A stretch of 64,000 nucleotides of DNA, taken from Endozoicomonas sp. NE40. Lineage in GTDB: Bacteria > Pseudomonadota > Gammaproteobacteria > Pseudomonadales > Endozoicomonadaceae. The notes under the pieces were generated by a model, which did no database searches, was not told the DNA's origin, and saw only the letters and a list, made by a program, of their open reading frames with translations. Position 1 is the stretch's first letter; each line of letters starts with the position of its first letter. Positions 16,411 to 25,771 of the stretch are shown piece by piece. The stretch is from the NCBI RefSeq assembly GCF_040549045.1, contig NZ_JBEWTB010000002.1, positions 2,973,501 to 3,037,500 on the forward strand. The letters are read 5' to 3'. A program made the translations under genes and the position numbers.

Positions 16411-19216
16411 AAATCAGCTGTCGATAGGCTTCCAGTGTTTGATTCATTGCCTGCTCAAGCCCCGGGATTAAGCCGGATGCTTCCTGCAGCTTGCCCTCTT
16501 TCCCCAGCACTTCAATATTGCCAGCAATTTCAGAGAGAAGGTTTGCCCCAAGATTACCGCTGCTGGATTTAAGCGTATGGGCGGCGCGAATCACCACTTC
16601 CAGGTCTGCGGCCCTGGCAGCCTGTTTCAGTTCATCCAGCAAGGTCGGGGCGTTTTCAAAATAACTGTCCAGGAGGCTACTGAACTCATCTTCCATGATT
16701 TCCCTGAGGGTATTGAAAGTATCCTGATCAATCACCGGCTCATTATTATCGATCGCCACGGCTTCGACTTCTTCCGTCGTATCCTGAGGCAAGGCTTCGG
16801 CGGTTTGTTCAGTCTGGTCTTCATCGTATATAAGCCACTGAGTCAGCATATCGCACAGGGTTTCTGACTTTATGGGTTTGGACAGATAATCATCCATACC
16901 CGCTGCCAGACATTTTTCCCTGTCGCCCTGCATTGCATTGGCGGTCATGGCAATAATCGGTATTCTCGGCTGACGATGTGACTGCTCTCTTTTGCGGATC
17001 AATCCCGTGGCTTCGTAGCCGGACATACCGGGCATCTGGCAATCCATCAGAATCAGGTCATACTCCTTGCTTTGCGACATGCTGACCGCTTCCTTGCCGT
17101 CAATGGCAATATCCGGTTCAGACAGACCTATTTTTTTCAGCATACTGACCGCAACTTTCTGGTTGACGATATTGTCTTCAACCAGCAGCAGCCTGATTGA
17201 AGATGAAAAGGCGGGATGGCTGCTTTCTATCGGGTGTTGATCGTTCTGGCCTGTCTGGTGTTCGTGCATAATCTGCATGACTGAATCGAGCAGGCGTGAT
17301 TGCCGGTAAGGCTTGCTGAGACAGGCGGAAATGCCGACTTCCTGTTGTCTGGCGCGGGTGATAAAACCGGCAGAACTCAACATAATCCTTCGGGATTTTG
17401 CCAGCTCCGGGTCATTTTCTATTTCTCTGGACAGCATTAAACCGTCCATGTAGGGCATATCCATGTCGAGCAGAACCAGCTCATAAGGTTGCTCGTCTTT
17501 TAAGGCCTGTTGCATCATGTCCAGGGCTTTTTGTCCGCTGTCGCACTCTGAATGGTCAATGCCCCAGGCCGTCAGGTAGTGGCGAAGAATTTCCCGGTTT
17601 GTGGTGTTGTCATCAACAATCAGGGCTTTTATTCCATCAAGGGCATGGTTGACGTTCCGTGATGACCAGGGCTCAGACTCTGATATTTCCATGTCCAGCA
17701 CAAATGAAAAGGTTGAGCCAAGCCCTTCAGCCGTGGTGACCTGAATGGTACCACCCATCAGTTCAACGAGCTGCTTCGATATAGTCAGCCCGAGGCCGGT
17801 TCCACCAAACCGACGGGTTGTACTACCGTCTGCCTGGGTGAAGGCACTGAACAGGTTGGTGAGTACATCTTCTGCAATACCAATACCGGTGTCTTCAACC
17901 ATAAACTCGACACTGACAGTGTCAGCTGTTCTTTCTGCCATATTCAGGCGTACGACCACTTCACCGGTTTCTGTGAACTTCACAGCATTGCCTACCAGAT
18001 TAGTGAGTACCTGGCGTAAACGAACGGAATCGCCTTTCAGAATATTTGGCAGGTCGACATCGGTAAAGCAACTGATTTCCAGATGTTTTTCTCTCGCTTT
18101 ACCAGCCAGTAGTGCGCAAACATCTTCTGCTATTTCAGCAATATTGGTATCAATGCTCTCTATCTCCATTTTTCCCGCTTCGATTTTGGAGAAATCGAGA
18201 ATGTCATTGATTATTTGCAGAAGAGCGTCCGCTGAACTGTATGCTGTTTCCAGAAAATCCCGCTGGGTTCTGTCAAGTTGGGTGTCTTTCAACAGTTCAA
18301 GCATGCCCAGAACACCGTTCATCGGGGTTCGGATCTCATGGCTCATATTGGCGAGAAAAGAGCTTTTTGCTTTGGCGGCTCCAAAAGCGGCTTCCTTGGC
18401 TTCGCGAAGTTCGGAAATATTCTCTTTCAGGTCCCGGTTGGCATCATGCAGTTCCCGGGTTCTTTCTGCGACGGAGGCTTCCAGTGTTTCCCGTTGCTGC
18501 TGCAGGCGCTGGTCGCGCTCTTTGATGCACATGAGCATCTCGTTGAAGTCATCGTAGAGCTGCCCGATTTCATCGTCATCAAATCGATGAACTTTTTGAT
18601 CATACTGCTGTTTTGCGGTCATTGAACTGATGGTTTCTGCCAGCTCAATAATGGGCCGACCTAATAGTTTCTGCAGTTTCGAAGCCAGTATTGAAGCTAG
18701 GATAACGGAGACCAGTGCGGCAATCAGGGCCAGCAGAAGATTCTGGGTCAGTTGCAGGTAAAGCTGGTTCAGGTTTGACTGGATGTAAATAGCTCCAATC
18801 AATTGCCCGTCCATAAAAATTGGACGATACAGATGCAGGCGTGTATTGCTGAATACCGTTAAAGAGTGTTCCATGTCATCAAAGGTAATGGACCAGGGGT
18901 GTCCATCATGGCGGTTATAGGTAGCCATGACATTGCCTTCCGGCGTTAGCAGGAAAGCTGACTGAATATTGGTGGCGGAGGCAAAGCCTTTCAGCAGGGT
19001 GGTTGCTGACTCCCTGTCTTCAAAAACCAGTGCAGCTTCAGCGTTGGCGCCAATCACTTCGGCAAGAACTTCCAGATTGTTGACAAGGGCTGACCGGGAT
19101 TTGATCAGGTCGCTGACCGTCTGTATCGACAGCGTTACCAGCAACACGGCATAAGCCGTGATCAGCATGGCATAACGAAGCTTCTTTTTTATTGGCAGAT
19201 TTTTGAAGGTAATCAT
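16409..19216 (-). CDS. Hybrid sensor histidine kinase with two receiver domains and HPt (BarA-like architecture)
   Basis: 935 residues. Order: membrane helix (~15-35), periplasmic or CHASE8-like sensor (~40-155), second helix (~158-178), HAMP, coiled coil (~235-280), HisKA with phospho-His293 (FLANMSHEIRTPMNG), HATPase (NLVGNAVKF, EDTGIGI, GGTGLGL), receiver 1 with Asp584, receiver 2 with Asp725 (LILMDCQMPGMSG), and HPt with His880 (AAHTLKSSSGNLG). A four-step phosphorelay is therefore complete within one protein; no separate output regulator is adjacent. It is last in an operon with a YfiR-like protein (2-base gap) and a TonB-dependent receptor, which probably supply its input signal. Receiver 1 has DMDMP at the phosphorylation site, a normal variant. 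Confidence 0.94.
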   Translation of the reverse strand: MITFKNLPIKKKLRYAMLITAYAVLLVTLSIQTVSDLIKSRSALVNNLEVLAEVIGANAEAALVFEDRESATTLLKGFASATNIQSAFLLTPEGNVMATYNRHDGHPWSITFDDMEHSLTVFSNTRLHLYRPIFMDGQLIGAIYIQSNLNQLYLQLTQNLLLALIAALVSVILASILASKLQKLLGRPIIELAETISSMTAKQQYDQKVHRFDDDEIGQLYDDFNEMLMCIKERDQRLQQQRETLEASVAERTRELHDANRDLKENISELREAKEAAFGAAKAKSSFLANMSHEIRTPMNGVLGMLELLKDTQLDRTQRDFLETAYSSADALLQIINDILDFSKIEAGKMEIESIDTNIAEIAEDVCALLAGKAREKHLEISCFTDVDLPNILKGDSVRLRQVLTNLVGNAVKFTETGEVVVRLNMAERTADTVSVEFMVEDTGIGIAEDVLTNLFSAFTQADGSTTRRFGGTGLGLTISKQLVELMGGTIQVTTAEGLGSTFSFVLDMEISESEPWSSRNVNHALDGIKALIVDDNTTNREILRHYLTAWGIDHSECDSGQKALDMMQQALKDEQPYELVLLDMDMPYMDGLMLSREIENDPELAKSRRIMLSSAGFITRARQQEVGISACLSKPYRQSRLLDSVMQIMHEHQTGQNDQHPIESSHPAFSSSIRLLLVEDNIVNQKVAVSMLKKIGLSEPDIAIDGKEAVSMSQSKEYDLILMDCQMPGMSGYEATGLIRKREQSHRQPRIPIIAMTANAMQGDREKCLAAGMDDYLSKPIKSETLCDMLTQWLIYDEDQTEQTAEALPQDTTEEVEAVAIDNNEPVIDQDTFNTLREIMEDEFSSLLDSYFENAPTLLDELKQAARAADLEVVIRAAHTLKSSSGNLGANLLSEIAGNIEVLGKEGKLQEASGLIPGLEQAMNQTLEAYRQLI

Positions 19217-19218
19217 CG

Positions 19219-19761
19219 TTACTTCACAGTTTTAGCCAGCTTCAGTAATTTGGAGCTGATGCTTAAGTCGGCGTCTGTTGCGGAAGTATTGTTAATTGAA
19301 AAGTTAATTTTTTTACCACTGCGTTTCAGGCCGATCATGCCCCCATAGTCAACGAAAGATCTTATATCACTGATGGTGAGAACGGGTTTGCCTTCCAGAC
19401 GTTTCAGAACCGATTTAACCGTGATGTTGTCGATGTTGTGCATAAACAGGGCATCACACAGCTTGTCAAACGGTGCGTTGGCGTTTCTGTGGGTGACGGA
19501 CAATCGCCTTCCCATCGTGTTCTTGCGATTGATTTTATGGAGTTCATTGTTAATGGAACCCTCACCCAGAACGCAGATGGTCAGGTTTTGAGTCTTTTTT
19601 GGCCAGCTGATGAACTTGGTGATTTTAAAAATAATGGCGGTTTTAATTTTATCTTCTGGTGACGCAGAGGCTTTAACAGTAGCTACCTGAAAGCTGAACA
19701 GAGCAGCAGTTATTAAACCGAGAACGGCTGTTTTGGTTGAAGCGTTTTTGAAAATCGACAT
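19219..19761 (-). CDS. YfiR-like periplasmic protein (DUF4154)
   Basis: 180 residues from ATG 19761, which has AAGGAG 9 bases upstream (an earlier ATG at 19779 would overlap that site). Signal peptide about residues 1-32. The mature protein has the family pattern: IFKITKFISWP, LTICVLGEG, GRRLSV, a cysteine before ALFM, PVLTISD, DYGGMIGL and a closing SSKLLKLAK. YfiR of Pseudomonas is a periplasmic inhibitor of the diguanylate cyclase YfiN. Here the partner is more likely the adjacent histidine kinase. Middle gene of a three-gene operon. Confidence 0.88.
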   Translation of the reverse strand: MSIFKNASTKTAVLGLITAALFSFQVATVKASASPEDKIKTAIIFKITKFISWPKKTQNLTICVLGEGSINNELHKINRKNTMGRRLSVTHRNANAPFDKLCDALFMHNIDNITVKSVLKRLEGKPVLTISDIRSFVDYGGMIGLKRSGKKINFSINNTSATDADLSISSKLLKLAKTVK

Positions 19762-19784
19762 GAAGTAGTCCTCCTTCATCCGAC

Positions 19785-21911
19785 TTAAAATGACCAGCGG
19801 ATTTGTGCATACCAGGATTCTTCAATCTCTGTGGCACCTAACCCGCTGAAAATTTCGGTGAATTCGGCTCTTTGTTTGTCAAAGAGGTTTTGAGCAACCA
19901 GTGAGAACTCAAGGTTCTCATTTACTTTTTTAGCCAGCCTTACATCCAGTGCTGTATAACCAGGGATATTAGAATTTTTCAGGTTGCTGATGCCTCTTAC
20001 CCAGATATCAAAGTACCATTGTCTGGGCAGGTTCATGGTGGAGCGAAGGTTTGCTGTATGCTTGGCGCTGAGGTCTTCAATCAGCACCTCATTGCCTTTG
20101 AGGGCAAATTGCAGGTTTGGGTTGCTGGTATTAGGTGAGGCGTCTATTTGTAACCAGCTGTAAGTCAGCTGCAGTTTCCACCAGTCCTGTACTTGCCAGT
20201 CTAAAATCGCTTCGAGTCCGTAAGTCGTCGCATCTACTCCGTTGATTAATGTTGAGGGCAGTCTGTAAAAATGAGGTCTCGATGTTTTACACAGGAAACC
20301 GAATTCCAGAGAAGAACCATCTGGGCAGCTCGTTTGGGTGACGTAAGCCACTATATCCTCATACTTGTTGTAGAATCCGGTGACATCCAAACGTAGGGAT
20401 GATCCAAACTGCTCCCTGTAACCCAGCTCAAACGCTGTGACTTTTTCAGACTTAAGATCTCTATTGTCAGAGATTGAGAGAACCTTTCTAACTTCTTCTC
20501 CCTCATAAAGATTGAAGTCACTATTGAAAAAACTGATATTGTCTGTGTAGACCGATGTTTCACTGACGGAGGGGGTTTTTACCGCTTTAGACACAGATGC
20601 CCAGAGGGTTCTGTCTTCAGTTGCCTTCCATGTCAGCTTGGCATTGGGTTGAAATTCTTTTCCGGTAAAGGTGTTGTGCTCATAACGGGCGCTGAATGAC
20701 AGGTTCCACTGGTCATTCAGTGTGATTTCATCCTGAGCAAACAAACTGTATAAATTATCCTGGCGGGTATCTTTTGGTTGACCCTCTTTATCCAGGTGAA
20801 TGATATTTCTCATATCACTCATTTGGTACCAGGTTCTGCGAAAGCTCAGTCCCCACACTAAGTCATGATTTTCGAACGGCTGGCAATAGTGTTGAAGTTC
20901 CAGATCGAAGGATTGTCTTTTTTCTGTGACTCTGTAATCGAAATTCTGATAGTCATCAAAGACTGCTTTCAATGAAAAATCTTCAGCATCACTCACTGTT
21001 TTTTTCCAGTGGGCGATTAAATTTCCGCCTCTTTGGTCACGACTGATGTTTTCAAGCGACTGCTTGCCGTTATCTCCTGCAAAAGGCTCATCTTTTTTGA
21101 AAACGGTCAGGGTCGGCCGGGTTGTACCTTCATAGAGCCCACCTGACAGAGTCAGGTCAGTATCTGTTGTTGGCTTCCATTCTGCTTTAAATCCGGCTCT
21201 TTTCATCTTCCAGTCATCATTAGCATCGGCACCATCAACTTTAGCCAGACCATCCCGCTCAAAAGCCTTGAAATAAACCCTGTAAGAACCGGTTTCCCCA
21301 AACTCACCGCCATGGCGATAGGAGCCAAAAGCCTTTTCTTCATTACCGGCTCCCATAGAGACCAAACTGCCCTGAGTGTCAGCTGCTTTTTTGGTGATAA
21401 CATTAATAACACCGTTAACCGCATTTGCTCCCCACAGTGCCGCCCCCGGGCCTCTGATCACTTCGATACGATCAATATCTTCCATCAGGGTGTCCTGAAC
21501 ATCCCAGTTCACACCTGAAAAGAGTGGTGAGTAAACGGTTCTGCCATCAATCAGTACCAACAGTTTATTGGCAAAGATGTAATTGAACCCCCGGGTACTG
21601 ATGGACCAGGTGTTACCGTTCAGCCGGGCGACCTGCATGCCGGGTACCATGCGCAGGGCTTCAGGAATCGAAGTGACACCGCTGCGCAGGATATCTTCGG
21701 AAGTGATGACGTAAATAGCGGCTGCAGAGTCCATTAACCGCTGCTTTTTGCGAGAGACTGATGTGACATCGGGAATATCCAGTGAGATCAGTTCTTCAAG
21801 ACTGAAATCCAGAAAGTCATCATCCGACTCCTGTTCCGGGTAGTCAGCATGAGTATTCAGGGCAAATAACAGAGAAGAAGCCAGAAATGTAGGTAGCAGT
21901 TGTGTTTTCAA
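19785..21911 (-). CDS. TonB-dependent receptor
   Basis: 708 residues. Signal peptide about 1-22 (ending NTHA). The plug domain is clear: SAAAIYVITSEDILRSG, IPEALRMVPGMQVARLN, LVLIDGRTVYSPLFSGVNW, DRIEVIRGPGAALWGANAVN and GVINVITKKA. A 22-strand barrel ends in QIRWSF. No ligand can be read from sequence. The plug resembles receptors that are encoded next to DUF4154 proteins and sensor kinases in marine gammaproteobacteria, so it may be a signalling or catechol/vitamin-type receptor. First gene of the operon; the YfiR-like gene follows after 23 bases. Confidence 0.93.
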   Translation of the reverse strand: MKTQLLPTFLASSLLFALNTHADYPEQESDDDFLDFSLEELISLDIPDVTSVSRKKQRLMDSAAAIYVITSEDILRSGVTSIPEALRMVPGMQVARLNGNTWSISTRGFNYIFANKLLVLIDGRTVYSPLFSGVNWDVQDTLMEDIDRIEVIRGPGAALWGANAVNGVINVITKKAADTQGSLVSMGAGNEEKAFGSYRHGGEFGETGSYRVYFKAFERDGLAKVDGADANDDWKMKRAGFKAEWKPTTDTDLTLSGGLYEGTTRPTLTVFKKDEPFAGDNGKQSLENISRDQRGGNLIAHWKKTVSDAEDFSLKAVFDDYQNFDYRVTEKRQSFDLELQHYCQPFENHDLVWGLSFRRTWYQMSDMRNIIHLDKEGQPKDTRQDNLYSLFAQDEITLNDQWNLSFSARYEHNTFTGKEFQPNAKLTWKATEDRTLWASVSKAVKTPSVSETSVYTDNISFFNSDFNLYEGEEVRKVLSISDNRDLKSEKVTAFELGYREQFGSSLRLDVTGFYNKYEDIVAYVTQTSCPDGSSLEFGFLCKTSRPHFYRLPSTLINGVDATTYGLEAILDWQVQDWWKLQLTYSWLQIDASPNTSNPNLQFALKGNEVLIEDLSAKHTANLRSTMNLPRQWYFDIWVRGISNLKNSNIPGYTALDVRLAKKVNENLEFSLVAQNLFDKQRAEFTEIFSGLGATEIEESWYAQIRWSF

Positions 21912-21935
21912 AATTCCACTCCATGGAATAACTTA

Positions 21936-21966
21936 AGCCTGACGGCACTGCTGAAGCGGTCAGGCT
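21936..21966 (-). terminator. Possible terminator of the subtilisin-like gene
   Basis: 8-bp stem AGCCTGAC/GTCAGGCT with a 15-nt loop, between the protease stop and the receptor start on the same strand. Only a weak T-rich tail follows. Confidence 0.3.
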
Positions 21967-22013
21967 GATTTCGTTACCTTTTAACTAAAACCTAGTAAAA
22001 GAAACTCTGTTCG

Positions 22014-23405
22014 TCACTTGCTTTGCTCTGCTTTGAGTACAGCGGCTCCGGCATCAAGCAGTCCTGCGCCGCAAAGACTGGTATTGCAGGTTCCTGTCGG
22101 GAATGCCCTGACTGTGTTCAGAATAATCTGGTTAGCCTGGGCAGCCGTGAGCAATTTATTGACTGCATACATTAATGCCAGCACACCTGCGGCATGAGGA
22201 GTCGCCATACTGGTTCCCTGATAGTACTCATAGTTATCGAGGTTGGGTGAAGTTGTTCCGCTGTTTGATGTGGATAAAATGCCGTTGGCAAGATTCAGGG
22301 TTTCGCCTCCGGGGGCGGCTATATCAACTTTTTCGCCATAATTGGAATACCAGCTGCGGTTGCCTTCTCTGTCTATAGCGGCCACTGTGATGACATTGTC
22401 ACAGTTCGCGGGTGTTGCCAGTGATGCATCCCTGTTTTCATTACCAGCGGCAACTACAACGGAAATATTGGCTGCAGCCAGTTTATCGAATACATTTTGA
22501 TAAATTCTGGGGCAGGTACTTGCACTGCCACCAAGGCTGAGGTTCAGGACTTTAACCGGTTTTGGATTTTTGGGCAGACCAAAGACTTCGAACCCTGCTG
22601 CCCAGAGCATGGCGTCGACAATATCGGAGGAGTAGCCACCACAACGGCCCAATGCTCGCAGGGGCATGATTTTGGTTTTCCAGGCAACACCGCTGACCCC
22701 CTTGTTATTATTGGATAATGCCGCGATAGTGCCGGCAACATGGGTACCATGCCAGCTGCTGTCCATCGGACGACTTGGAATAGGAACACCATTTACGGAG
22801 CCGCAGGCACCAATCTGGGTAATACCGTCACCCGGATCTTTGGGGTGATTGTCTCTGCCATCGCCATCGTTGGCAATCCATGGATGGCTGACAAAGTCAT
22901 AACCGTCCACCAGGTTAGTCACAAGATCGGTGTGCCTTATAACACCTGTATCGACAACGCCGACGATAATCTCCTCGTCACCGGTTGTGATATTCCAGGC
23001 TGCTGGTGCGTTGATTCCGGACACCGTGTTTTTGAGGTTCCACTGTTCGTTGAAGCGTGAATCAGTTGGGATTTGCATGACCTGCATGATGTAATCCGGC
23101 TCGGCAAAGTCCACCTGAGGATCAATATTAAGGCTGTTTGCCAGTATTACGGCGTCGTCAATGTTAACACTTGAGCCCAGATCCAGAATGTCCTTCTGCT
23201 TACCGGCGGCAACACCAAAGGCGCCGCTGGTAATACCCTGTTTGATAAATGCTATGGCATTGCCGTAGGTGGGCGTAGGGTGATACTGAACAATAATCCG
23301 GTCAGTAACCTGGCGGGGAGGAATGGTGCCATCAATTTGTTGAGCCACAGAGAAGCTGTTGAATCCTGCTAACAATAAAAATAAAGCAATCCTTGCTGTC
23401 ATCAT
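22014..23405 (-). CDS. Secreted subtilisin-like serine protease (S8 family)
   Basis: 463 residues. Signal peptide about 1-21, propeptide-like region about 30-108 (TDRIIVQYHP opens a typical inhibitor I9-like fold), then the S8 catalytic domain. Triad: Asp152 (VGVVDTGV), His219 (WHGTHVAGT) and Ser399 (GTSMATPHAAG), with oxyanion Asn322 (VAAGNEN). Cysteines around 201-255 and 439-445 suggest disulfides. The chain stops soon after the catalytic domain, so no C-terminal P-domain or pre-peptidase domain is present. Probably an extracellular digestive protease. Divergent from the DedA gene. Confidence 0.95.
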   Translation of the reverse strand: MMTARIALFLLLAGFNSFSVAQQIDGTIPPRQVTDRIIVQYHPTPTYGNAIAFIKQGITSGAFGVAAGKQKDILDLGSSVNIDDAVILANSLNIDPQVDFAEPDYIMQVMQIPTDSRFNEQWNLKNTVSGINAPAAWNITTGDEEIIVGVVDTGVIRHTDLVTNLVDGYDFVSHPWIANDGDGRDNHPKDPGDGITQIGACGSVNGVPIPSRPMDSSWHGTHVAGTIAALSNNNKGVSGVAWKTKIMPLRALGRCGGYSSDIVDAMLWAAGFEVFGLPKNPKPVKVLNLSLGGSASTCPRIYQNVFDKLAAANISVVVAAGNENRDASLATPANCDNVITVAAIDREGNRSWYSNYGEKVDIAAPGGETLNLANGILSTSNSGTTSPNLDNYEYYQGTSMATPHAAGVLALMYAVNKLLTAAQANQIILNTVRAFPTGTCNTSLCGAGLLDAGAAVLKAEQSK

Positions 23406-23560
23406 GTTTATTCCTGAGAAGAAAGACGTTGTAAAAATCAGTATGGTTTAGCGGCTGACGGATAACATTTTGCCAATTCGAATTGAATCTGCGGCAACCC
23501 TCGTTATAACCTGATTATCTGTGGCGAAAAATTGACAGCCATTTTAAACGGGAAAGCGTG

Positions 23561-24133
23561 ATGTCGTTTCTCTATGAACAACTATTGAACGTTGCACATA
23601 GCCCAGTGTTACTGGCGTTGTTCATTCTTATTGGCACTTATATTCTGGAAGATGCTGCCATTCTTACCGCAGCCCTGCTGGGGGCAGACGGGCTGATCAG
23701 CACACAACTGGCGTTCGGCGCCCTGTTTCTGGGTATTTTTACCGGTGACATTGGCTTGTATGTGTTGGGACGTTACCTGAACCGCATCCCCGGGCTTACT
23801 GCCTTTCTTGATATAGATGCGGTCCATCGAGCCCATGGCTGGCTTCAGCAAAAAATGACGGCAACGATTTTACTGGTGCGTGTCATCCCTGGCCTGAGGC
23901 TTCCGGTTTACACGGCCTGTGGTTTTTTCAAACTCCCCTGGAAACATTTCGCTGCACTGGTCTTTCTGGCTTCATTACTTTGGACTGCTGTCGTGTTTTA
24001 CGGTGTGTTCAGTATCGGGACTCTGTTCTGGTCTGGTCTTGGTCTCTGGAAATGGCTCTTAATCCCTGTGCTGGCAGGGCTTTTTGTGTTTGGGCATAAA
24101 AGAATAAAAATAAATAAAGGTTTTCTTAATTAA
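23561..24133 (+). CDS. DedA/SNARE-associated family membrane protein
   Basis: 190 residues from ATG 23561 (a GTG lies just before it), with GGGAAA upstream. It has four to five hydrophobic segments and the family core: YILEDAAILTAALLG near the start, FLGIFTGDIGLYVLGRYL, and RVIPGLRLPVYTACGFFKL. DedA proteins are inner-membrane lipid or undecaprenyl-phosphate transporters. The usual E/D and R residues (Glu in YILEDAA, Arg in VIPGLRLP) are present. One base separates its stop region from the ATP-grasp gene, so the two are probably co-translated. Confidence 0.86.
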   Translation: MSFLYEQLLNVAHSPVLLALFILIGTYILEDAAILTAALLGADGLISTQLAFGALFLGIFTGDIGLYVLGRYLNRIPGLTAFLDIDAVHRAHGWLQQKMTATILLVRVIPGLRLPVYTACGFFKLPWKHFAALVFLASLLWTAVVFYGVFSIGTLFWSGLGLWKWLLIPVLAGLFVFGHKRIKINKGFLN

Positions 24134-24134
24134 T

Positions 24135-25286
24135 ATGAACATGACTGAAAGCGACCGCCAGATAGAGGCATTTATCCGGCCAACCGCTCAGGATAAGAAA
24201 ATTCATCCCGGTATGCCGGAGCTGGAAAAGCGGGAACGGCCGATTTCTTTTTTTGAGTTCTGGCCGGGTTTTGTAATTTATATCCCCGTTATTTTGCAGG
24301 CGCTGTGGTTAGCCGTTCGTTACCGTGGCCTTACCCTGCCACTGAACAGTAATCCTGGCATTCACCTCAGTGGTATGGTGGGGGAATCCAAAAATGATAT
24401 CTTTTCCATGGCGAAAGGAAAGGCCAGAGAAAAGATACCAGACTGGTGCGTATTGTCTGAATGGGTATCGCCGGAAGATGCTGAGTTTCAGGCCCGGCAA
24501 CGAATGGAGTCGGTTGGTCTGAATTACCCCCTGGTTGCAAAACCCGACATTGGTTGCCGGGGAGCTGGTGTCAGAATTGTTCGCTCTGCCCGGGAGTTAA
24601 AAGATTATATTGCTGCGTTTCCCAGAGAAGGGAAGGTCATATTGCAGCAATTGGTGCCTTACGAAGCTGAAGCCGGCATTTTTTATATTCGTCAGCCAGG
24701 GGAGAAAAAAGGCAGGATTTTTTCCATTACCCTGAAATACCCGCCTTACGTGATTGGTAATGGTAAAGATACTCTGCGGCAATTAATTCAGAATGATGAC
24801 CGCGCAGGACAGCTGACGCCATTATATTTCAAGCGTCATTACCAACTGCTGGAACAGGTTCTTCCAGAGGGACAACCTTTCAGACTGACGTTTGCTGGCA
24901 GCCATTCCCGGGGATGTATTTTCAGAGATGGCAGGGAATTTATAACACCTGCACTGGAAGCTTCCTTTGATAAGGTCGCCAACGGCTTACCAGAATATCA
25001 CTATGGCCGAATTGATATTCGATTTAGAGATATAAATTCTCTTATGGATGGCGAAAACTACTATATACTTGAAATTAATGGTGCCAGCAGTGAAGCCGCC
25101 CATATCTGGGACAGTCGCAGTACGTTGAAAGAAGTGTATCGGGTTCTGTTTTATCAGTACCGGACACTGTTTCAACTGGGGTGGATGAACCGGCGCCGGG
25201 GATTTCGTCCTCCTTCCCTGAAACAGTTGTTGCATGCATGGAAGCACGAACGAAAACTGGTTCGAAGGTATCCGGATACGGAATAA
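24135..25286 (+). CDS. ATP-grasp ligase-like protein with membrane segment
   Basis: 383 residues. Residues ~40-62 are hydrophobic (FEFWPGFVIYIPVILQALWL), which may anchor the protein. The rest has an ATP-grasp pattern: PLVAKPDIGCRGAGVRIV (ATP-binding lysine and glycine loop), ILQQLVPYEAEAGIFYIR, and the metal-binding YILEINGASSE. Such enzymes join a carboxylate to an amine or thiol; the substrate is unknown. Only a weak AAAGG lies before the start, consistent with coupling to the DedA gene one base upstream. The pairing hints at modification of a lipid or envelope component, which is inference. Confidence 0.8.
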   Translation: MNMTESDRQIEAFIRPTAQDKKIHPGMPELEKRERPISFFEFWPGFVIYIPVILQALWLAVRYRGLTLPLNSNPGIHLSGMVGESKNDIFSMAKGKAREKIPDWCVLSEWVSPEDAEFQARQRMESVGLNYPLVAKPDIGCRGAGVRIVRSARELKDYIAAFPREGKVILQQLVPYEAEAGIFYIRQPGEKKGRIFSITLKYPPYVIGNGKDTLRQLIQNDDRAGQLTPLYFKRHYQLLEQVLPEGQPFRLTFAGSHSRGCIFRDGREFITPALEASFDKVANGLPEYHYGRIDIRFRDINSLMDGENYYILEINGASSEAAHIWDSRSTLKEVYRVLFYQYRTLFQLGWMNRRRGFRPPSLKQLLHAWKHERKLVRRYPDTE

Positions 25287-25313
25287 CCTTGTGATACAAG
25301 GAGCGTAAACATT

Positions 25314-25757
25314 ATGGCACGACTCATTGGTGTGATCATGCTGCTGTTTCTCGGCTCAACCGCCTGGGCTGGCAATGATATCTATACGGGCTGGTTCAGC
25401 AACAAGGCCGTGAGTGGTTACGACACGGTTGCTTATTTCACAGAAAGCAAAGCTGTGAAAGGTAATGCCAAATTCAAATTCAAATACCTGGATGCTGAGT
25501 GGTATTTTAATTCGGATGAAAACCTGGAACTCTTCAAAAATAACCCGGATAAATACCGACCACAGTATGGTGGTTTTTGTGCCTGGGCGGTGGCTACCAA
25601 AAAGCAGAGAGCCCCCGGAGATCCTAACTACTGGAAAATTGTCGATGGCAAGCTTTATCTGAATTACGACAACAGCGTTCAGAAACAATGGCTTGAAGAC
25701 ATTCCCGGTTTTATCCGTAAAGCCGATGAAAACTGGCCTAAAATGCTTGATCAATAA
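25314..25757 (+). CDS. Secreted YHS-domain protein
   Basis: 147 residues. Signal peptide about 1-19 (ending STAWA). The rest matches exported YHS-domain proteins: KAVSGYDTVAYFTESKAVKG, FKYLDAEWYFNSDENLELF, PDKYRPQYGGFCAWAVA and the DPNYWKIVDGKLYLNY close. The motif includes the single Cys of GGFCAWA, and a metal or redox role is often proposed for YHS folds. AGGAGCG lies upstream. The next gene follows after 14 bases with AAAGGAGG, so the two form an operon. Confidence 0.88.
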   Translation: MARLIGVIMLLFLGSTAWAGNDIYTGWFSNKAVSGYDTVAYFTESKAVKGNAKFKFKYLDAEWYFNSDENLELFKNNPDKYRPQYGGFCAWAVATKKQRAPGDPNYWKIVDGKLYLNYDNSVQKQWLEDIPGFIRKADENWPKMLDQ

Positions 25758-25771
25758 AGGAGGATTGATCT

